Of a stretch of DNA of 64,000 bases, positions 1 through 8,873 are shown one piece after another. The position numbers and the translations under genes are program-made. The notes below the pieces were generated by a model, which saw nothing but the letters and a program-made list of their open reading frames with translations, made no database searches and was not told the origin of the DNA. Origin of the DNA: Vibrio tasmaniensis (lineage in GTDB: Bacteria; Pseudomonadota; Gammaproteobacteria; Enterobacterales; Vibrionaceae); assembly GCF_024347635.1 (NCBI RefSeq), contig NZ_AP025510.1, forward strand, positions 1,364,001-1,428,000, written 5' to 3'. Positions within the stretch are counted from its first letter, which is position 1; each line of letters begins with the position of its first letter.

Positions 1-1186
1 CGATATCGAATAAGCTCAAGTGACGCAGTGAGTTAATGAACAAGCCAATCGCGATGATGATAACACCCATCATGATAGTGGTTAGCTTACTTACAATAAC
101 CAGCTCTTTCTGGGTCGCGTTCTGACGAAGAATCGGGCTGTAGAAGTTCATTACAAAGATGCCAGCGTTACGGTTCAAGCCTGAATCCATAGAAGACATT
201 GTTGCAGCGAACATTGCTGACATAAGAAGACCAACCATACCTGCTGGCATTACGTTCTGTACGAATGCTAGGTAAGCAGCATCACCAGCTTTATCACCCA
301 TTGAAGCGTACTCCAATGCGAAATCAGGCATGAATGCACTTACGTACCAAGGCGGTAGGAACCAGATTAGTGGGCCAACAACCATAAGGATACATGCTAG
401 GCCTGCCGCTTTACGCGCGTTTTCACTGTCTTTTGCACATAGGTAACGGTAAGCGTTGATGCTGTTGTTCATTACACCGAACTGCTTGACGAAGATGAAC
501 ACAACCCAAAGAACGAAGATGCTCATGTAGTTTAGGTTGTTACCTAACATGAAGTCGCCGTCGAAATTTGCAACGATGTTAGTTAGGCCACCACCGTGGA
601 AGTAAGCTGCAACCGCACAAGTAATCGTAACTGCCATGATAACGAGCATTTGCATGAAGTCAGAAGCAACAACTGCCCAAGAGCCGCCCGTTACTGCCAT
701 CAATACTAGAACCATACCCGTTACCACAATGGTTGCTTCCATTGGGATGTTGAATACCGCTGCTACAAAGATAGCAAGACCATTCAGCCAGATACCCGCA
801 GAGATAAGGCTGTCAGGCATACCGGCCCATGTGAAGAACTGTTCAGACGTTTTACCAAAGCGCTGACGAATAGCTTCGATCGCCGTTACCACACGAAGTT
901 GGCGGAACTTTGGAGCGAAGTACATATAGTTCATGAAGTAGCCAAAAGCATTGGCTAAGAATAGGATTACAATAACGAAACCGTCATTGAACGCGCGTCC
1001 TGCGGCACCTGTAAACGTCCATGCTGAAAACTGTGTCATGAAGGCGGTTGCACCAACCATCCACCACAACATTTTGCCGCCCCCTCTAAAGTAATCACTA
1101 GTCGACGTGGTGAACTTACGGAACATCCAACCAATAGCGATCAAAAAGAAGAAGTAGGCGAGAACAACAAAAGTATCAATAGTCAT
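1..1186 (-). CDS. Sodium:solute symporter (SSS family), oligoalginate transporter-like, partial (C-terminus beyond window)
   Basis: The minus-strand reading frame opens at ATG 1186 (MTIDTFVVLAYFFFLIAIGW) and stays open to the window edge, giving about 395 codons of a protein whose complete paralogs in this window are about 590 aa. The motifs TSDYFRGGG, GATAFMTQFSAWTFTGAAG, VTGGSWAVVASDFMQM and AATMSSMDSGLNRN are shared with the two complete SSS proteins at 14332 and 31603, so this is a third, more diverged paralog. SSS proteins are inner-membrane Na+-coupled importers; the context (KdgF/KdgK/Eda and PL17 lyases next door) points to uptake of unsaturated alginate oligomers or DEH, as described for ToaA/ToaB/ToaC of V. 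splendidus. An operator palindrome (1248-1258) and a CRP-like site (1270-1285) lie upstream. Function is by family and context; substrate is inferred. Confidence 0.93.
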   Translation of the reverse strand, partial: MTIDTFVVLAYFFFLIAIGWMFRKFTTSTSDYFRGGGKMLWWMVGATAFMTQFSAWTFTGAAGRAFNDGFVIVILFLANAFGYFMNYMYFAPKFRQLRVVTAIEAIRQRFGKTSEQFFTWAGMPDSLISAGIWLNGLAIFVAAVFNIPMEATIVVTGMVLVLMAVTGGSWAVVASDFMQMLVIMAVTITCAVAAYFHGGGLTNIVANFDGDFMLGNNLNYMSIFVLWVVFIFVKQFGVMNNSINAYRYLCAKDSENARKAAGLACILMVVGPLIWFLPPWYVSAFMPDFALEYASMGDKAGDAAYLAFVQNVMPAGMVGLLMSAMFAATMSSMDSGLNRNAGIFVMNFYSPILRQNATQKELVIVSKLTTIMMGVIIIAIGLFINSLRHLSLFDI

Positions 1187-1247
1187 CTTTTCAGCCTTTT
1201 AAATATCATAATTAACTGGTCTTAGATTAACGCGTTCAAAGGTTTAT

Positions 1248-1258
1248 TTGTACTACAA
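1248..1258. promoter_or_regulatory. Operator palindrome TTGTACTACAA (FadR/GntR type)
   Basis: Matches the FadR-subfamily consensus TNGTNNNACNA at every fixed base. It ends 61 nt before the SSS ATG at 1186, the same spacing as at the two paralogous transporter genes (59 and 61 nt). Likely bound by one of the FCD regulators encoded in this window (inference). Confidence 0.7.
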
Positions 1259-1269
1259 TATGTCTTTAG

Positions 1270-1285
1270 TATGATCTAGGTCGCA
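1270..1285. promoter_or_regulatory. CRP-like site upstream of SSS gene
   Basis: Reads TATGATCTAGGTCGCA, close to the CRP consensus TGTGATCTAGATCACA (three differences). It lies on the far side of the operator from the SSS start codon, as expected for catabolite activation. Confidence 0.5.
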
Positions 1286-1395
1286 TTGATTTTTTGTGGG
1301 TTGCTGATTTGCCAGTTAACTAATTGTTTTTAAAGGGTTTGATTGGCGGTTGAATTTGTGCGAGGTTAAAGGTAAATAACCTTTTAATTGTTCAT

Positions 1396-1406
1396 ATGTA
1401 TTACAA
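1396..1406. promoter_or_regulatory. Second operator-like palindrome ATGTATTACAA
   Basis: Ten of eleven bases agree with TTGTATTACAA. It is about 210 bp upstream of the SSS start and could be an auxiliary site for the same regulator. Confidence 0.45.
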
Positions 1407-1609
1407 TATAAGCGATGTGCTTATGAAAGTAGGTATGTATAGGATTTTAGTTATAACCGTAACAAGTGTGCTACAAATTGGTGTGTTGTGCGACGACATT
1501 CACGTTAATTTGGAAATCAATAATGAAAATTTTTTCACTGGTAAATAAGTGTAGCTGATTGTTTTCACTTCGCTATTTTCTTTTAGTCAGCGTAATAATC
1601 GGCAGATAA

Positions 1610-1635
1610 CAAAAAGCCCCACCGAAGTGAGGCTT
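1610..1635 (-). terminator. Rho-independent terminator after eda
   Basis: On the minus strand a GC-rich hairpin (AGCCTCAC / GTGGGGCT around a TTCG loop) is followed by TTTTT just downstream of the eda stop codon. It closes the kdgF-kdgK-eda operon. Confidence 0.85.
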
Positions 1636-1656
1636 GATTACGAAATCTAAAATAGA

Positions 1657-2283
1657 TTAAGCGTTAACGTGATCAACTGCGTCACGAACAAGCTTGCCTA
1701 GTTCGTCCCACTTACCTTCGTCGATAAGGTTAGTTGGAACCATCCAAGTACCGCCACATGCAAGTACAGAAGGGATCGATAGGTATTCATCGACATTCTT
1801 TAAGCTTACGCCGCCAGTAGGCATGAATTTAACAGGGTAAACAGCGGTTAGTGCTTTAAGCATACCAGTACCGCCAGAAGGCTCAGCAGGGAAAAACTTC
1901 AACGTGCGAAGGCCCATTTCCATTGCTTGCTCAACTAGGCTCGGGTTGTTAACACCCGGTACAATAGCAACGCCTTTATCGATACAGTATTGAACAGTGC
2001 GAGGGTTGAAACCTGGGCTTACGATGAAATCAACACCAGCTTCAATAGATGCGTCAACTTGCTCGTTAGTCAGTACAGTACCTGAACCGATTAGCATGTC
2101 AGGGAACTCTTTACGCATGATGCGAATCGCTTCGATTGCACATTCTGTACGTAGTGTAATTTCTGCACATGGCATGCCGTTTTCAACCAGTGCTTTGCCT
2201 AGGGGGATGGCATCTTCAGCACGGTTGATAGCGATTACAGGGATTACTTTTAGGTTTGCTAGTTGTTCATTTAATGTAGTCAT
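1657..2283 (-). CDS. eda: KDPG aldolase (2-dehydro-3-deoxyphosphogluconate aldolase)
   Basis: The 208-aa protein has the class I aldolase residues of the Eda family: E41 and R45 in AEITLRTE, the Schiff-base lysine K129 in LRTLKFFPAEPSGG, GSGTVLT near 66-72, FIVSPGFNP near 86-94 and the phosphate-binding FMPTGGVS. It splits 2-keto-3-deoxy-6-phosphogluconate into pyruvate and glyceraldehyde-3-phosphate, the last step of cytosolic alginate (DEH) breakdown. It lies 73 bp downstream of kdgK in the minus-strand operon kdgF-kdgK-eda and is followed by a terminator. Length and motifs are those of a normal intact enzyme. Confidence 0.97.
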   Translation of the reverse strand: MTTLNEQLANLKVIPVIAINRAEDAIPLGKALVENGMPCAEITLRTECAIEAIRIMRKEFPDMLIGSGTVLTNEQVDASIEAGVDFIVSPGFNPRTVQYCIDKGVAIVPGVNNPSLVEQAMEMGLRTLKFFPAEPSGGTGMLKALTAVYPVKFMPTGGVSLKNVDEYLSIPSVLACGGTWMVPTNLIDEGKWDELGKLVRDAVDHVNA

Positions 2284-2356
2284 GAATTCTTTCTCACGTT
2301 AATAATGGGTCTACTTTCAACTAAGCAAACCCTTGATTAATAGTTAAAGTGCGTAA

Positions 2357-3289
2357 TTATAGAGACAAATCAGGCGTCGCATCTACAGGAATGATCGCAC
2401 CTGGATGCTGAATCACGGTCCCTGCCACAATGTGGCCTGCGAATGCTGCGTCACGCGCATTGCCACCGCTCAAGCGTTTAGCTAAGAAGCCTGCACTGAA
2501 CGAGTCGCCAGCGGCTGTTGTATCAACAATGTTGTCTACTGGGTTGGGTGCAACGTACTGAGCGCTTTGGCTTTCAACCACTAGGCAGTCTTTCGCGCCA
2601 CGCTTAATGATGATCTCTTTCACACCAGACTCAGACGTACGTGCAATACACTGTTCAATGCTTTCGTCACTGTACAATTCTTGCTCGTCATCGAACGTCA
2701 GTAGCGCTGTATCGGTGTACTTAAGCATTTTCAAGTACCAAGAAATCGCTTCTTGTTGGCTTTCCCAAAGTTTAGGACGGTAGTTATTGTCGAAGAATAC
2801 TTGGCCGCCTTGAGCTTTGAATTTGTCTAAGAAATTGAATAGCTGCGTGCGTCCATTCTCTGTCAAGATAGCAAGTGTAATACCGCTTAGGTAAACCGCA
2901 TCAAAAGAGAATAGCTTATCAAGTAGAGCTGGCGTGTCTTGCTGATCAAACATGAACTTCGCTGCAGCATCACTACGCCAGTAGTGGAAGCTACGCTCAC
3001 CAGTTTCATCGGTCTCGATGTAATAAAGCCCTGGTTGTTTGTGATCGAGCTGAGCCACTAAGCTTGTATCAATACCTTCAGCTTGCCACTTTTCTAGCAT
3101 GTCAGTACTGAATGGGTCAGTGCCTAGCGCGGTGACATAGCTTGTTTGGATACCATGCTCTTTTGTTAAGCGTGACAGGTAAAGTGCTGTATTCAGTGTA
3201 TCGCCACCAAAACTTTGCTTAAGCCCGTCTTGTTTCTTTTGTAGCTCAACCATGCACTCGCCAATGACCGCGATGTTTAATGATTTCAT
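2357..3289 (-). CDS. kdgK: 2-dehydro-3-deoxygluconokinase (KDG kinase)
   Basis: This 310-aa PfkB/ribokinase-family protein has the N-terminal substrate signature FGGDTLNTALYLSRL (about 27-41) and the C-terminal PfkB signature DTTAAGDSFSAGF (256-268), with D262 as the expected catalytic base. It phosphorylates 2-keto-3-deoxygluconate to KDPG with ATP in the cytosol. It is the middle gene of the operon: kdgF ends 34 bp upstream and eda begins 73 bp downstream, so the product goes straight to the neighbouring aldolase. KDG is supplied by the DEH reductase encoded at 16660. Specificity for KDG over other sugars rests on context. Confidence 0.95.
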   Translation of the reverse strand: MKSLNIAVIGECMVELQKKQDGLKQSFGGDTLNTALYLSRLTKEHGIQTSYVTALGTDPFSTDMLEKWQAEGIDTSLVAQLDHKQPGLYYIETDETGERSFHYWRSDAAAKFMFDQQDTPALLDKLFSFDAVYLSGITLAILTENGRTQLFNFLDKFKAQGGQVFFDNNYRPKLWESQQEAISWYLKMLKYTDTALLTFDDEQELYSDESIEQCIARTSESGVKEIIIKRGAKDCLVVESQSAQYVAPNPVDNIVDTTAAGDSFSAGFLAKRLSGGNARDAAFAGHIVAGTVIQHPGAIIPVDATPDLSL

Positions 3290-3323
3290 ATGCTTACCTT
3301 AGCAACTGAGGTTGCGCTATTCA

Positions 3324-3659
3324 TTATTTTAGGAAATCTTCACGCGCAGGGTTGAAGATATCGAGAAGGATGCTGTCTTGCTCTAGTGCAACCGCACCGT
3401 GCATCATGTGTTTACGAGCGAAGTAAGCGTCGCCTTCTTTAAGTACTCTCTTCTCGCCCTCAATCTCAGCTTCAAAGCTGCCGCGAACAACATAACCGAT
3501 TTGGTCATGAATTTCGTGTGTGTGAGGATGGCCAATCGCACCCTTATCAAAACAAAGGTGTACAGCCATTAGATCGTCAGTATAAGCAACGATTTTACGC
3601 TTAATACCGCCGCCCAATTCTTCCCATGGATTTTCATCTAGCATAAAGAAAGAGTTCAT
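3324..3659 (-). CDS. kdgF: KdgF cupin, unsaturated uronate linearisation (to DEH/DKI)
   Basis: A 111-aa single-domain cupin. Residues H46, H48, Q53 (in GHPHTHEIHDQIG) and H87 (in RKHMMHG) reproduce the metal-binding His/His/Gln/His set of KdgF enzymes. KdgF speeds opening of the 4,5-unsaturated monouronate released by exolyases to the linear 4-deoxy-L-erythro-5-hexoseulose uronate (DEH). This places it between the PL17 lyases transcribed divergently at 3993 and the reductase/kinase/aldolase steps. It is first in the minus-strand operon kdgF-kdgK-eda; an operator and a CRP-like site lie 70-115 bp upstream. Confidence 0.93.
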   Translation of the reverse strand: MNSFFMLDENPWEELGGGIKRKIVAYTDDLMAVHLCFDKGAIGHPHTHEIHDQIGYVVRGSFEAEIEGEKRVLKEGDAYFARKHMMHGAVALEQDSILLDIFNPAREDFLK

Positions 3660-3732
3660 TGTGTATCTCCTAATCTGTTTAAATCTTTTAAGTGTTACTT
3701 AGCTTGCATTCATAATAAGGGAACGAGCCTAA

Positions 3733-3743
3733 TTGTAATACAA
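3733..3743. promoter_or_regulatory. Operator palindrome TTGTAATACAA upstream of kdgF
   Basis: A perfect 11-bp palindrome-type match to TTGTANTACAA, ending 73 nt before the kdgF start codon. Confidence 0.7.
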
Positions 3744-3757
3744 TATATCTAAAATTG

Positions 3758-3773
3758 TGTGATATTGATCAAG
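3758..3773. promoter_or_regulatory. CRP-like site in the kdgF/PL17 intergenic region
   Basis: TGTGATATTGATCAAG has a perfect left half (TGTGA) and a partial right half (TCAAG) with the correct 6-bp spacer. Confidence 0.45.
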
Positions 3774-3914
3774 AGATACTTTATATAGCATAAATAAATC
3801 AACAACTTAGTAAATGCTCGATGTTTACTATTTACCATCTACATCAATGACTTATGGTTAATTATGTGATTCTGCTCATCATTTTATGACGAATAGGTAT
3901 GATTAAAGCTCATA

Positions 3915-3925
3915 TTGTATTACTT
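3915..3925. promoter_or_regulatory. Operator-like site TTGTATTACTT upstream of the PL17 operon
   Basis: Nine of eleven bases match TTGTATTACAA; it ends 67 nt before the PL17 start, close to the 59-61 nt spacing seen at the SSS genes. Confidence 0.55.
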
Positions 3926-3992
3926 TATATGGAGTTTGAAAATTTAATCAAAGTTTAAACAGATAAACTCTTTATTGAGGGTGACAAAGAAT

Positions 3993-6191
3993 ATGACGAC
4001 TAAACCAGTATTGTTGACTGAAGCAGAAATAGAGCAACTTCACCTTGAAGTGGGCCGTTCGAGCTTAATGGGCAAAACCATTGCAGCGAACGCGAAAGAC
4101 CTAGAGGCGTTCATGCGCTTACCTATTGATGTTCCAGGTCACGGAGAAGCGGGTGGTTACGAGCATAACCGCCATAAGCAAAATTACACGTACATGAACT
4201 TAGCTGGTCGCATGTTCTTGATCACTAAAGAGCAAAAGTACGCTGACTTCGTTACAGAATTACTAGAAGAGTACGCAGACAAATATCTAACGTTTGATTA
4301 CCACGTACAGAAAAACACCAACCCAACAGGCCGTTTGTTCCACCAAATCCTGAACGAACACTGCTGGTTAATGTTCTCAAGCTTAGCTTACTCTTGTATT
4401 GCTTCAACCCTGACACAAGAACAACGTGACAACATTGAGTCTCGCATCTTCGAACCCATGCTAGAAATGTTCACGGTTAAATACGCACACGACTTCGACC
4501 GAATTCACAACCACGGTATTTGGGCTGTCGCTGCGGTAGGTATCTGTGGTCTTGCTTTAGGCAAGCGAGAGTACCTTGAAATGTCGGTTTACGGCATCGA
4601 CCGCAACGATACGGGGGGTTTCCTAGCGCAAATTTCTCAATTGTTTGCACCTTCTGGTTACTACATGGAAGGTCCTTACTACCACCGTTACGCAATTCGC
4701 CCAACGTGTGTGTTCGCAGAAGTGATTCACCGTCATATGCCTGAAGTAGATATCTACAACTACAAAGGCGGCGTGATTGGTAACACAGTACAAGCAATGC
4801 TGGCGACAGCGTATCCGAACGGTGAATTCCCGGCATTAAACGATGCTTCTCGTACGATGGGTATCACAGACATGGGTGTTCAGGTTGCGGTAAGTGTTTA
4901 CAGCAAGCATTACTCTTCTGAAAACGGCGTAGACCAAAATATTCTGGGTATGGCGAAGATTCAAGACGCAGTATGGATGCATCCATGTGGTCTTGAGCTC
5001 TCTAAAGCCTACGAAGCCGCTTCTGCAGAGCAGGAAATCGGTATGCCTTTCTGGCCAAGTGTTGAATTGAACGAAGGCCCTGAAGGTCACAACGGCGCGC
5101 AAGGTTTTATCCGCATGCAGGATAAGAAAGGCGACGTTTCTCAGTTAGTGATGAACTACGGCCAACACGGCATGGGGCACGGCAACTTCGATACGCTGGG
5201 TATTTCTTTCTTCAACCGCGGTCAAGAAGTACTACGCGAATACGGATTCTGTCGTTGGGTTAATGTTGAGCCAAAATTCGGCGGCCGTTACCTAGACGAA
5301 AACAAATCTTACGCTCGTCAAACGATTGCTCATAATGCAGTCACGATTGATGAACAATGTCAGAACAACTTTGACGTTGAGCGCGCAGACTCAGTACACG
5401 GTTTACCTCACTTCTTTAAAGTAGAAGACGAGAAAATCAACGGCATGAGCGCATTTGCTAACGATCATTACCAAGGTTTTGATATGCAACGCAGTGTGTT
5501 CATGCTAAACCTTGAAGAACTAGAATCTCCGCTATTGTTAGACCTATACCGCTTAGATTCTACAAAAGGTGGCGAAGGTGAGCACCAATTTGATTACTCT
5601 CATCAATATGAAGGTCAAATTGTTCGCACTAACTTCGAATACCAAGCGAACAAAGAGTTAAACACGTTAGGTGGCGACTTCGGTTATCAACACCTATGGA
5701 ACGTAGCAAGTGGTGAAGTGAAGGGCACAGCACTTGTGAGTTGGCTACAAAATAACACCTACTACACGTGGCTAGGCGCAACGTCTAACGACAATGCTGA
5801 AGTGATTTTCACTCGCACAGGCGCTAACGATCCAAGCTTCAACCTACGTTCAGAGCCCGCGTTCATTCTACGTAGCAAAGGCGAAACAACACTGTTTGCT
5901 TCTGTGCTAGAAACGCACGGTTACTTCAACGAAGAATTCGAGCAATCTGTAAGTGCACGTGGTGTTGTGAAAGACATCAAAGTAGTGGCTCACACGAATG
6001 TTGGCTCAGTAGTTGAAATCGCGACAGAAAAATCAAACGTGACAGTGATGATCAGCAACCAGCTTGGCGCGACTTACAGCACTGAACACAAAGTAGAACT
6101 GAACGGCAAAGTATACAGCTGGACAGGCTTCTACTCAGTAGAAACAATTTTAAACCCAGAATTAGCAAGCACAGCAGAGCAGGGGAAATAA
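3993..6191 (+). CDS. Oligoalginate lyase, PL17 family (copy 1)
   Basis: A 732-aa PL17 exolyase that removes unsaturated monouronate from alginate oligomers. The N-terminal alpha-helical alginate_lyase domain carries the HNHG motif (N173, H174) and YYMEGPYYHRY (about 223-233, supplying the catalytic tyrosine). The C-terminal half is a heparinase II/III-like beta domain (YARQTIAHNAVTIDE near 443-457). There is no signal peptide, so it acts in the cytosol on imported oligomers. The frame also opens at a TTG (3975), but ATG 3993 lies after a GAGG ribosome site and is preferred. It is followed after 2 bp by a paralogous PL17 gene, so the two are co-transcribed. The promoter side carries the shared operator motif. 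Confidence 0.95.
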   Translation: MTTKPVLLTEAEIEQLHLEVGRSSLMGKTIAANAKDLEAFMRLPIDVPGHGEAGGYEHNRHKQNYTYMNLAGRMFLITKEQKYADFVTELLEEYADKYLTFDYHVQKNTNPTGRLFHQILNEHCWLMFSSLAYSCIASTLTQEQRDNIESRIFEPMLEMFTVKYAHDFDRIHNHGIWAVAAVGICGLALGKREYLEMSVYGIDRNDTGGFLAQISQLFAPSGYYMEGPYYHRYAIRPTCVFAEVIHRHMPEVDIYNYKGGVIGNTVQAMLATAYPNGEFPALNDASRTMGITDMGVQVAVSVYSKHYSSENGVDQNILGMAKIQDAVWMHPCGLELSKAYEAASAEQEIGMPFWPSVELNEGPEGHNGAQGFIRMQDKKGDVSQLVMNYGQHGMGHGNFDTLGISFFNRGQEVLREYGFCRWVNVEPKFGGRYLDENKSYARQTIAHNAVTIDEQCQNNFDVERADSVHGLPHFFKVEDEKINGMSAFANDHYQGFDMQRSVFMLNLEELESPLLLDLYRLDSTKGGEGEHQFDYSHQYEGQIVRTNFEYQANKELNTLGGDFGYQHLWNVASGEVKGTALVSWLQNNTYYTWLGATSNDNAEVIFTRTGANDPSFNLRSEPAFILRSKGETTLFASVLETHGYFNEEFEQSVSARGVVKDIKVVAHTNVGSVVEIATEKSNVTVMISNQLGATYSTEHKVELNGKVYSWTGFYSVETILNPELASTAEQGK

Positions 6192-6193
6192 TA

Positions 6194-8347
6194 ATGAGCT
6201 ATCAACCACTTTTACTTAACTTTGAAGAAGCAGCAGAGCTTCGTAAAGAACTTGGCAAGGATAGCCTTTTAGGTAACGCACTGACTCGCGATATTAAACA
6301 AACTGACGCTTACATGGCGGAAGTTGGCATTGAAGTACCAGGTCACGGCGAAGGTGGCGGTTACGAACATAACCGTCATAAGCAAAACTACATCCACATG
6401 GATCTAGCAGGTCGTTTGTTCCTTATTACTGAGGAAACTAAGTACCGTGATTACATCGTTGATATGCTAACAGCGTACGCGACGGTATACCCAACATTGG
6501 AAAGCAACGTAAGCCGTGACTCTAACCCTCCGGGTAAGCTGTTCCACCAAACGTTGAACGAGAACATGTGGATGCTTTACGCTTCTTGTGCGTACAGCTG
6601 CATCTACCACACCATTTCTGAAGAACAAAAACGTCTAATCGAAGACGATCTTCTTAAGCAAATGATCGAAATGTTCGTTGTTACTTATGCACACGACTTC
6701 GATATCGTACATAACCACGGCCTATGGGCAGTGGCAGCGGTTGGTATTTGTGGCTACGCGATCAACGACCAAGAATCTGTAGATAAAGCACTATACGGCC
6801 TGAAACTAGACAAAGTAAGCGGTGGTTTCTTAGCGCAACTTGACCAACTGTTTTCGCCAGACGGCTACTACATGGAAGGTCCTTACTACCACCGTTTCTC
6901 TCTACGTCCAATCTACCTGTTCGCAGAAGCGATTGAACGTCGTCAGCCAGATCTTGGTATCTACGAATTTAACGATTCAGTGATCAAGACCACGTCTTAC
7001 GCGGTATTTAAAACGGCATTCCCAGACGGTACATTGCCAGCTCTGAACGATTCATCGAAGACGATCTCTATCAACGATGAAGGCGTTATCATGGCAACGT
7101 CTGTGTGTTACCACCGCTATGAGCAGACTGAAACGTTACTTGGTATGGCTAATCACCAGCAAGATGTTTGGGTTCATGCTTCAGGTAAAACACTGTCTGA
7201 CGCGGTTGATGCAGCAGACGACATCAAAGCATTCAACTGGGGTAGCCTGTTTGTAACTGACGGCCCTGAAGGCGAAAAAGGCGGCGTAAGCATCCTTCGT
7301 CACCGTGACGAGAAAGACGACGACACAATGGCGTTGATCTGGTTTGGTCAACACGGTTCAGACCACCAGTACCACTCTGCACTAGATCACGGTCACTACG
7401 ATGGCCTACACCTAAGCGTATTCAACCGTGGCCACGAAGTGCTGCACGATTACGGCTTCGGTCGCTGGGTAAACGTTGAGCCTAAGTTTGGCGGTCGTTA
7501 CATCCCAGAAAACAAGTCTTACTGTAAGCAGACGGTTGCGCACAACACAGTGACAGTTGATCAGAAAACACAGAACAACTTCGATACGGCATTGGCTGAG
7601 TCGAAGTTTGGTCAGAAGCACTTCTTCGTAGCAGACGACAAGTCTCTACAAGGGATGAGCGGCACGATTTCTGAGTACTACACTGGTGTAGACATGCAAC
7701 GTAGTGTGATTCTTGCTGAACTTCCTGAGTTTGAAAAGCCACTAGTGATTGATGTATACCGCATTGAAGCTGACGCTGAGCACCAGTACGATCTACCCGT
7801 TCACCACTCTGGTCAGATCATCCGTACTGATTTCGATTACAACATCGAAAAAACGCTTAAGCCGTTAGGTGAAGACAACGGTTACCAGCACTTATGGAAC
7901 GTTGCTTCAGGTAAAGTAAACGAAGAAGGTTCTCTAGTGAGCTGGCTACATGACAGCAGCTACTACAGCCTAGTAACCAGCGCGAATGCGGGCAGTGAAG
8001 TGATTTTTGCTCGCACTGGTGCTAACGATCCAGACTTCAACCTTAAGAGTGAACCTGCGCTTATCTTACGTCAGTCTGGTCAAAACCACGTGTTTGCTTC
8101 TGTACTAGAAACACATGGTTACTTTAACGAGTCTATCGAAGCGTCTGTAGGCGCTCGTGGTCTGGTTAAATCAGTATCTGTTGTGGGCCATAACAGTGTC
8201 GGGACTGTTGTTCGCATTCAGACTACTTCTGGCAACACTTACCACTACGGTATCTCAAACCAAGCTGAAGACACGCAGCAAGCAACTCACACTGTTGAGT
8301 TCGCGGGTGAGACATACTCGTGGGAAGGATCATTTGCTCAACTGTAA
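6194..8347 (+). CDS. Oligoalginate lyase, PL17 family (copy 2)
   Basis: A 717-aa paralog of the preceding gene, beginning 2 bp after its stop codon. It keeps the same landmarks in the same order: PGHGEGGGYEHNRHKQNY near the N-terminus, the HNHG motif, GYYMEGPYYHRF and YCKQTVAHNTVTVDQ. No signal peptide is visible, so a cytosolic exolyase is expected. Long identical blocks alternate with diverged ones, most clearly around residues 280-370, which suggests an old tandem duplication with possible specialisation (for example M- versus G-linked ends or oligomer length; this is inference). A terminator follows at 8499. Confidence 0.95.
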   Translation: MSYQPLLLNFEEAAELRKELGKDSLLGNALTRDIKQTDAYMAEVGIEVPGHGEGGGYEHNRHKQNYIHMDLAGRLFLITEETKYRDYIVDMLTAYATVYPTLESNVSRDSNPPGKLFHQTLNENMWMLYASCAYSCIYHTISEEQKRLIEDDLLKQMIEMFVVTYAHDFDIVHNHGLWAVAAVGICGYAINDQESVDKALYGLKLDKVSGGFLAQLDQLFSPDGYYMEGPYYHRFSLRPIYLFAEAIERRQPDLGIYEFNDSVIKTTSYAVFKTAFPDGTLPALNDSSKTISINDEGVIMATSVCYHRYEQTETLLGMANHQQDVWVHASGKTLSDAVDAADDIKAFNWGSLFVTDGPEGEKGGVSILRHRDEKDDDTMALIWFGQHGSDHQYHSALDHGHYDGLHLSVFNRGHEVLHDYGFGRWVNVEPKFGGRYIPENKSYCKQTVAHNTVTVDQKTQNNFDTALAESKFGQKHFFVADDKSLQGMSGTISEYYTGVDMQRSVILAELPEFEKPLVIDVYRIEADAEHQYDLPVHHSGQIIRTDFDYNIEKTLKPLGEDNGYQHLWNVASGKVNEEGSLVSWLHDSSYYSLVTSANAGSEVIFARTGANDPDFNLKSEPALILRQSGQNHVFASVLETHGYFNESIEASVGARGLVKSVSVVGHNSVGTVVRIQTTSGNTYHYGISNQAEDTQQATHTVEFAGETYSWEGSFAQL

Positions 8348-8498
8348 ATGATTAACATACACGTCGTTTAACGATGGCATGTATTGATGTGGTGCTTTGC
8401 GGGAACGAAGTACCATGTCATGTTGAGTTGTAAGGGTGTTCGCATCTGAGTAACTGAACGAAATTAATGTCGATGACAAAGAATATCGGGAATAAGTC

Positions 8499-8537
8499 AA
8501 ACCGAGTAACTCGTTGCGAGTTGCTCGGTTTTTTTAT
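8499..8537 (+). terminator. Rho-independent terminator of the PL17 operon
   Basis: A long stem (AACCGAGTAACTCG pairing with CGAGTTGCTCGGTT, one mismatch) with a 3-nt loop runs into seven Ts, about 150 bp after the second PL17 stop. Confidence 0.88.
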
Positions 8538-8832
8538 GCGTATAGGAAAGAGGCTAATGTAATTTGGGAAGGGGAGCACTTTTAATAATCTCTGGCAGTT
8601 AATGAATTGCGCTTGTAACGGTGAACCTTTCTTCCATGGTTTTGCGAGGTTGTGCTGGTGGTTTTCATACCGATACAGATAGGATTAGTTTTGAATACGG
8701 ATTTATGAGTGATTTAAGATTAACGTTTCTCACAGGATGCTTTTTAAATATCTGATTATAAAAATTTGCAGGTTGTGATTCGTTTGGATTTTACTCAATT
8801 GGCTGTAGGTTGAAATACTGTTATAGTGATCC

Positions 8833-8846
8833 TTAAATAATACATA
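8833..8846. promoter_or_regulatory. Conserved promoter element TTAAATAATACATA of the FCD regulator gene
   Basis: The same 14-mer occurs at 25681-25694 before the paralogous regulator and, with one change, at 30304-30317 before the second kdgM. It contains half of the operator (AATACA) and ends 27 nt before the ATG. Autoregulation or a shared -10 region are both possible. Confidence 0.4.
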
Positions 8847-8873
8847 AACATAACATATAAAATAAGTGAACTT

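Larger units (their letters stand above)
1187..1609. other. Gene-free stretch: promoter region of the SSS gene
   Basis: About 420 bp between the SSS start and the eda terminator. I see no convincing ORF. It holds a perfect TTGTACTACAA palindrome (1248-1258), a second near-match (1396-1406) and a CRP-like site (1270-1285), all placed to act on the minus-strand SSS gene. Confidence 0.7.
3660..3992. other. Divergent promoter region between kdgF operon and PL17 lyases
   Basis: A 333-bp AT-rich intergenic stretch without an ORF. It holds two operator palindromes (3733-3743 facing kdgF, 3915-3925 facing the lyases) and one CRP-like site (3758-3773), suggesting that both operons respond to the same regulator. 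Confidence 0.75.
8348..8873. other. Gene-free stretch between PL17 operon and FCD regulator
   Basis: About 525 bp. It contains the terminator of the PL17 operon (8499-8537) and, near its end, the motif TTAAATAATACATA (8833-8846) shared with the promoter of the paralogous regulator at 25715. I see nothing else in it. Confidence 0.6.
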
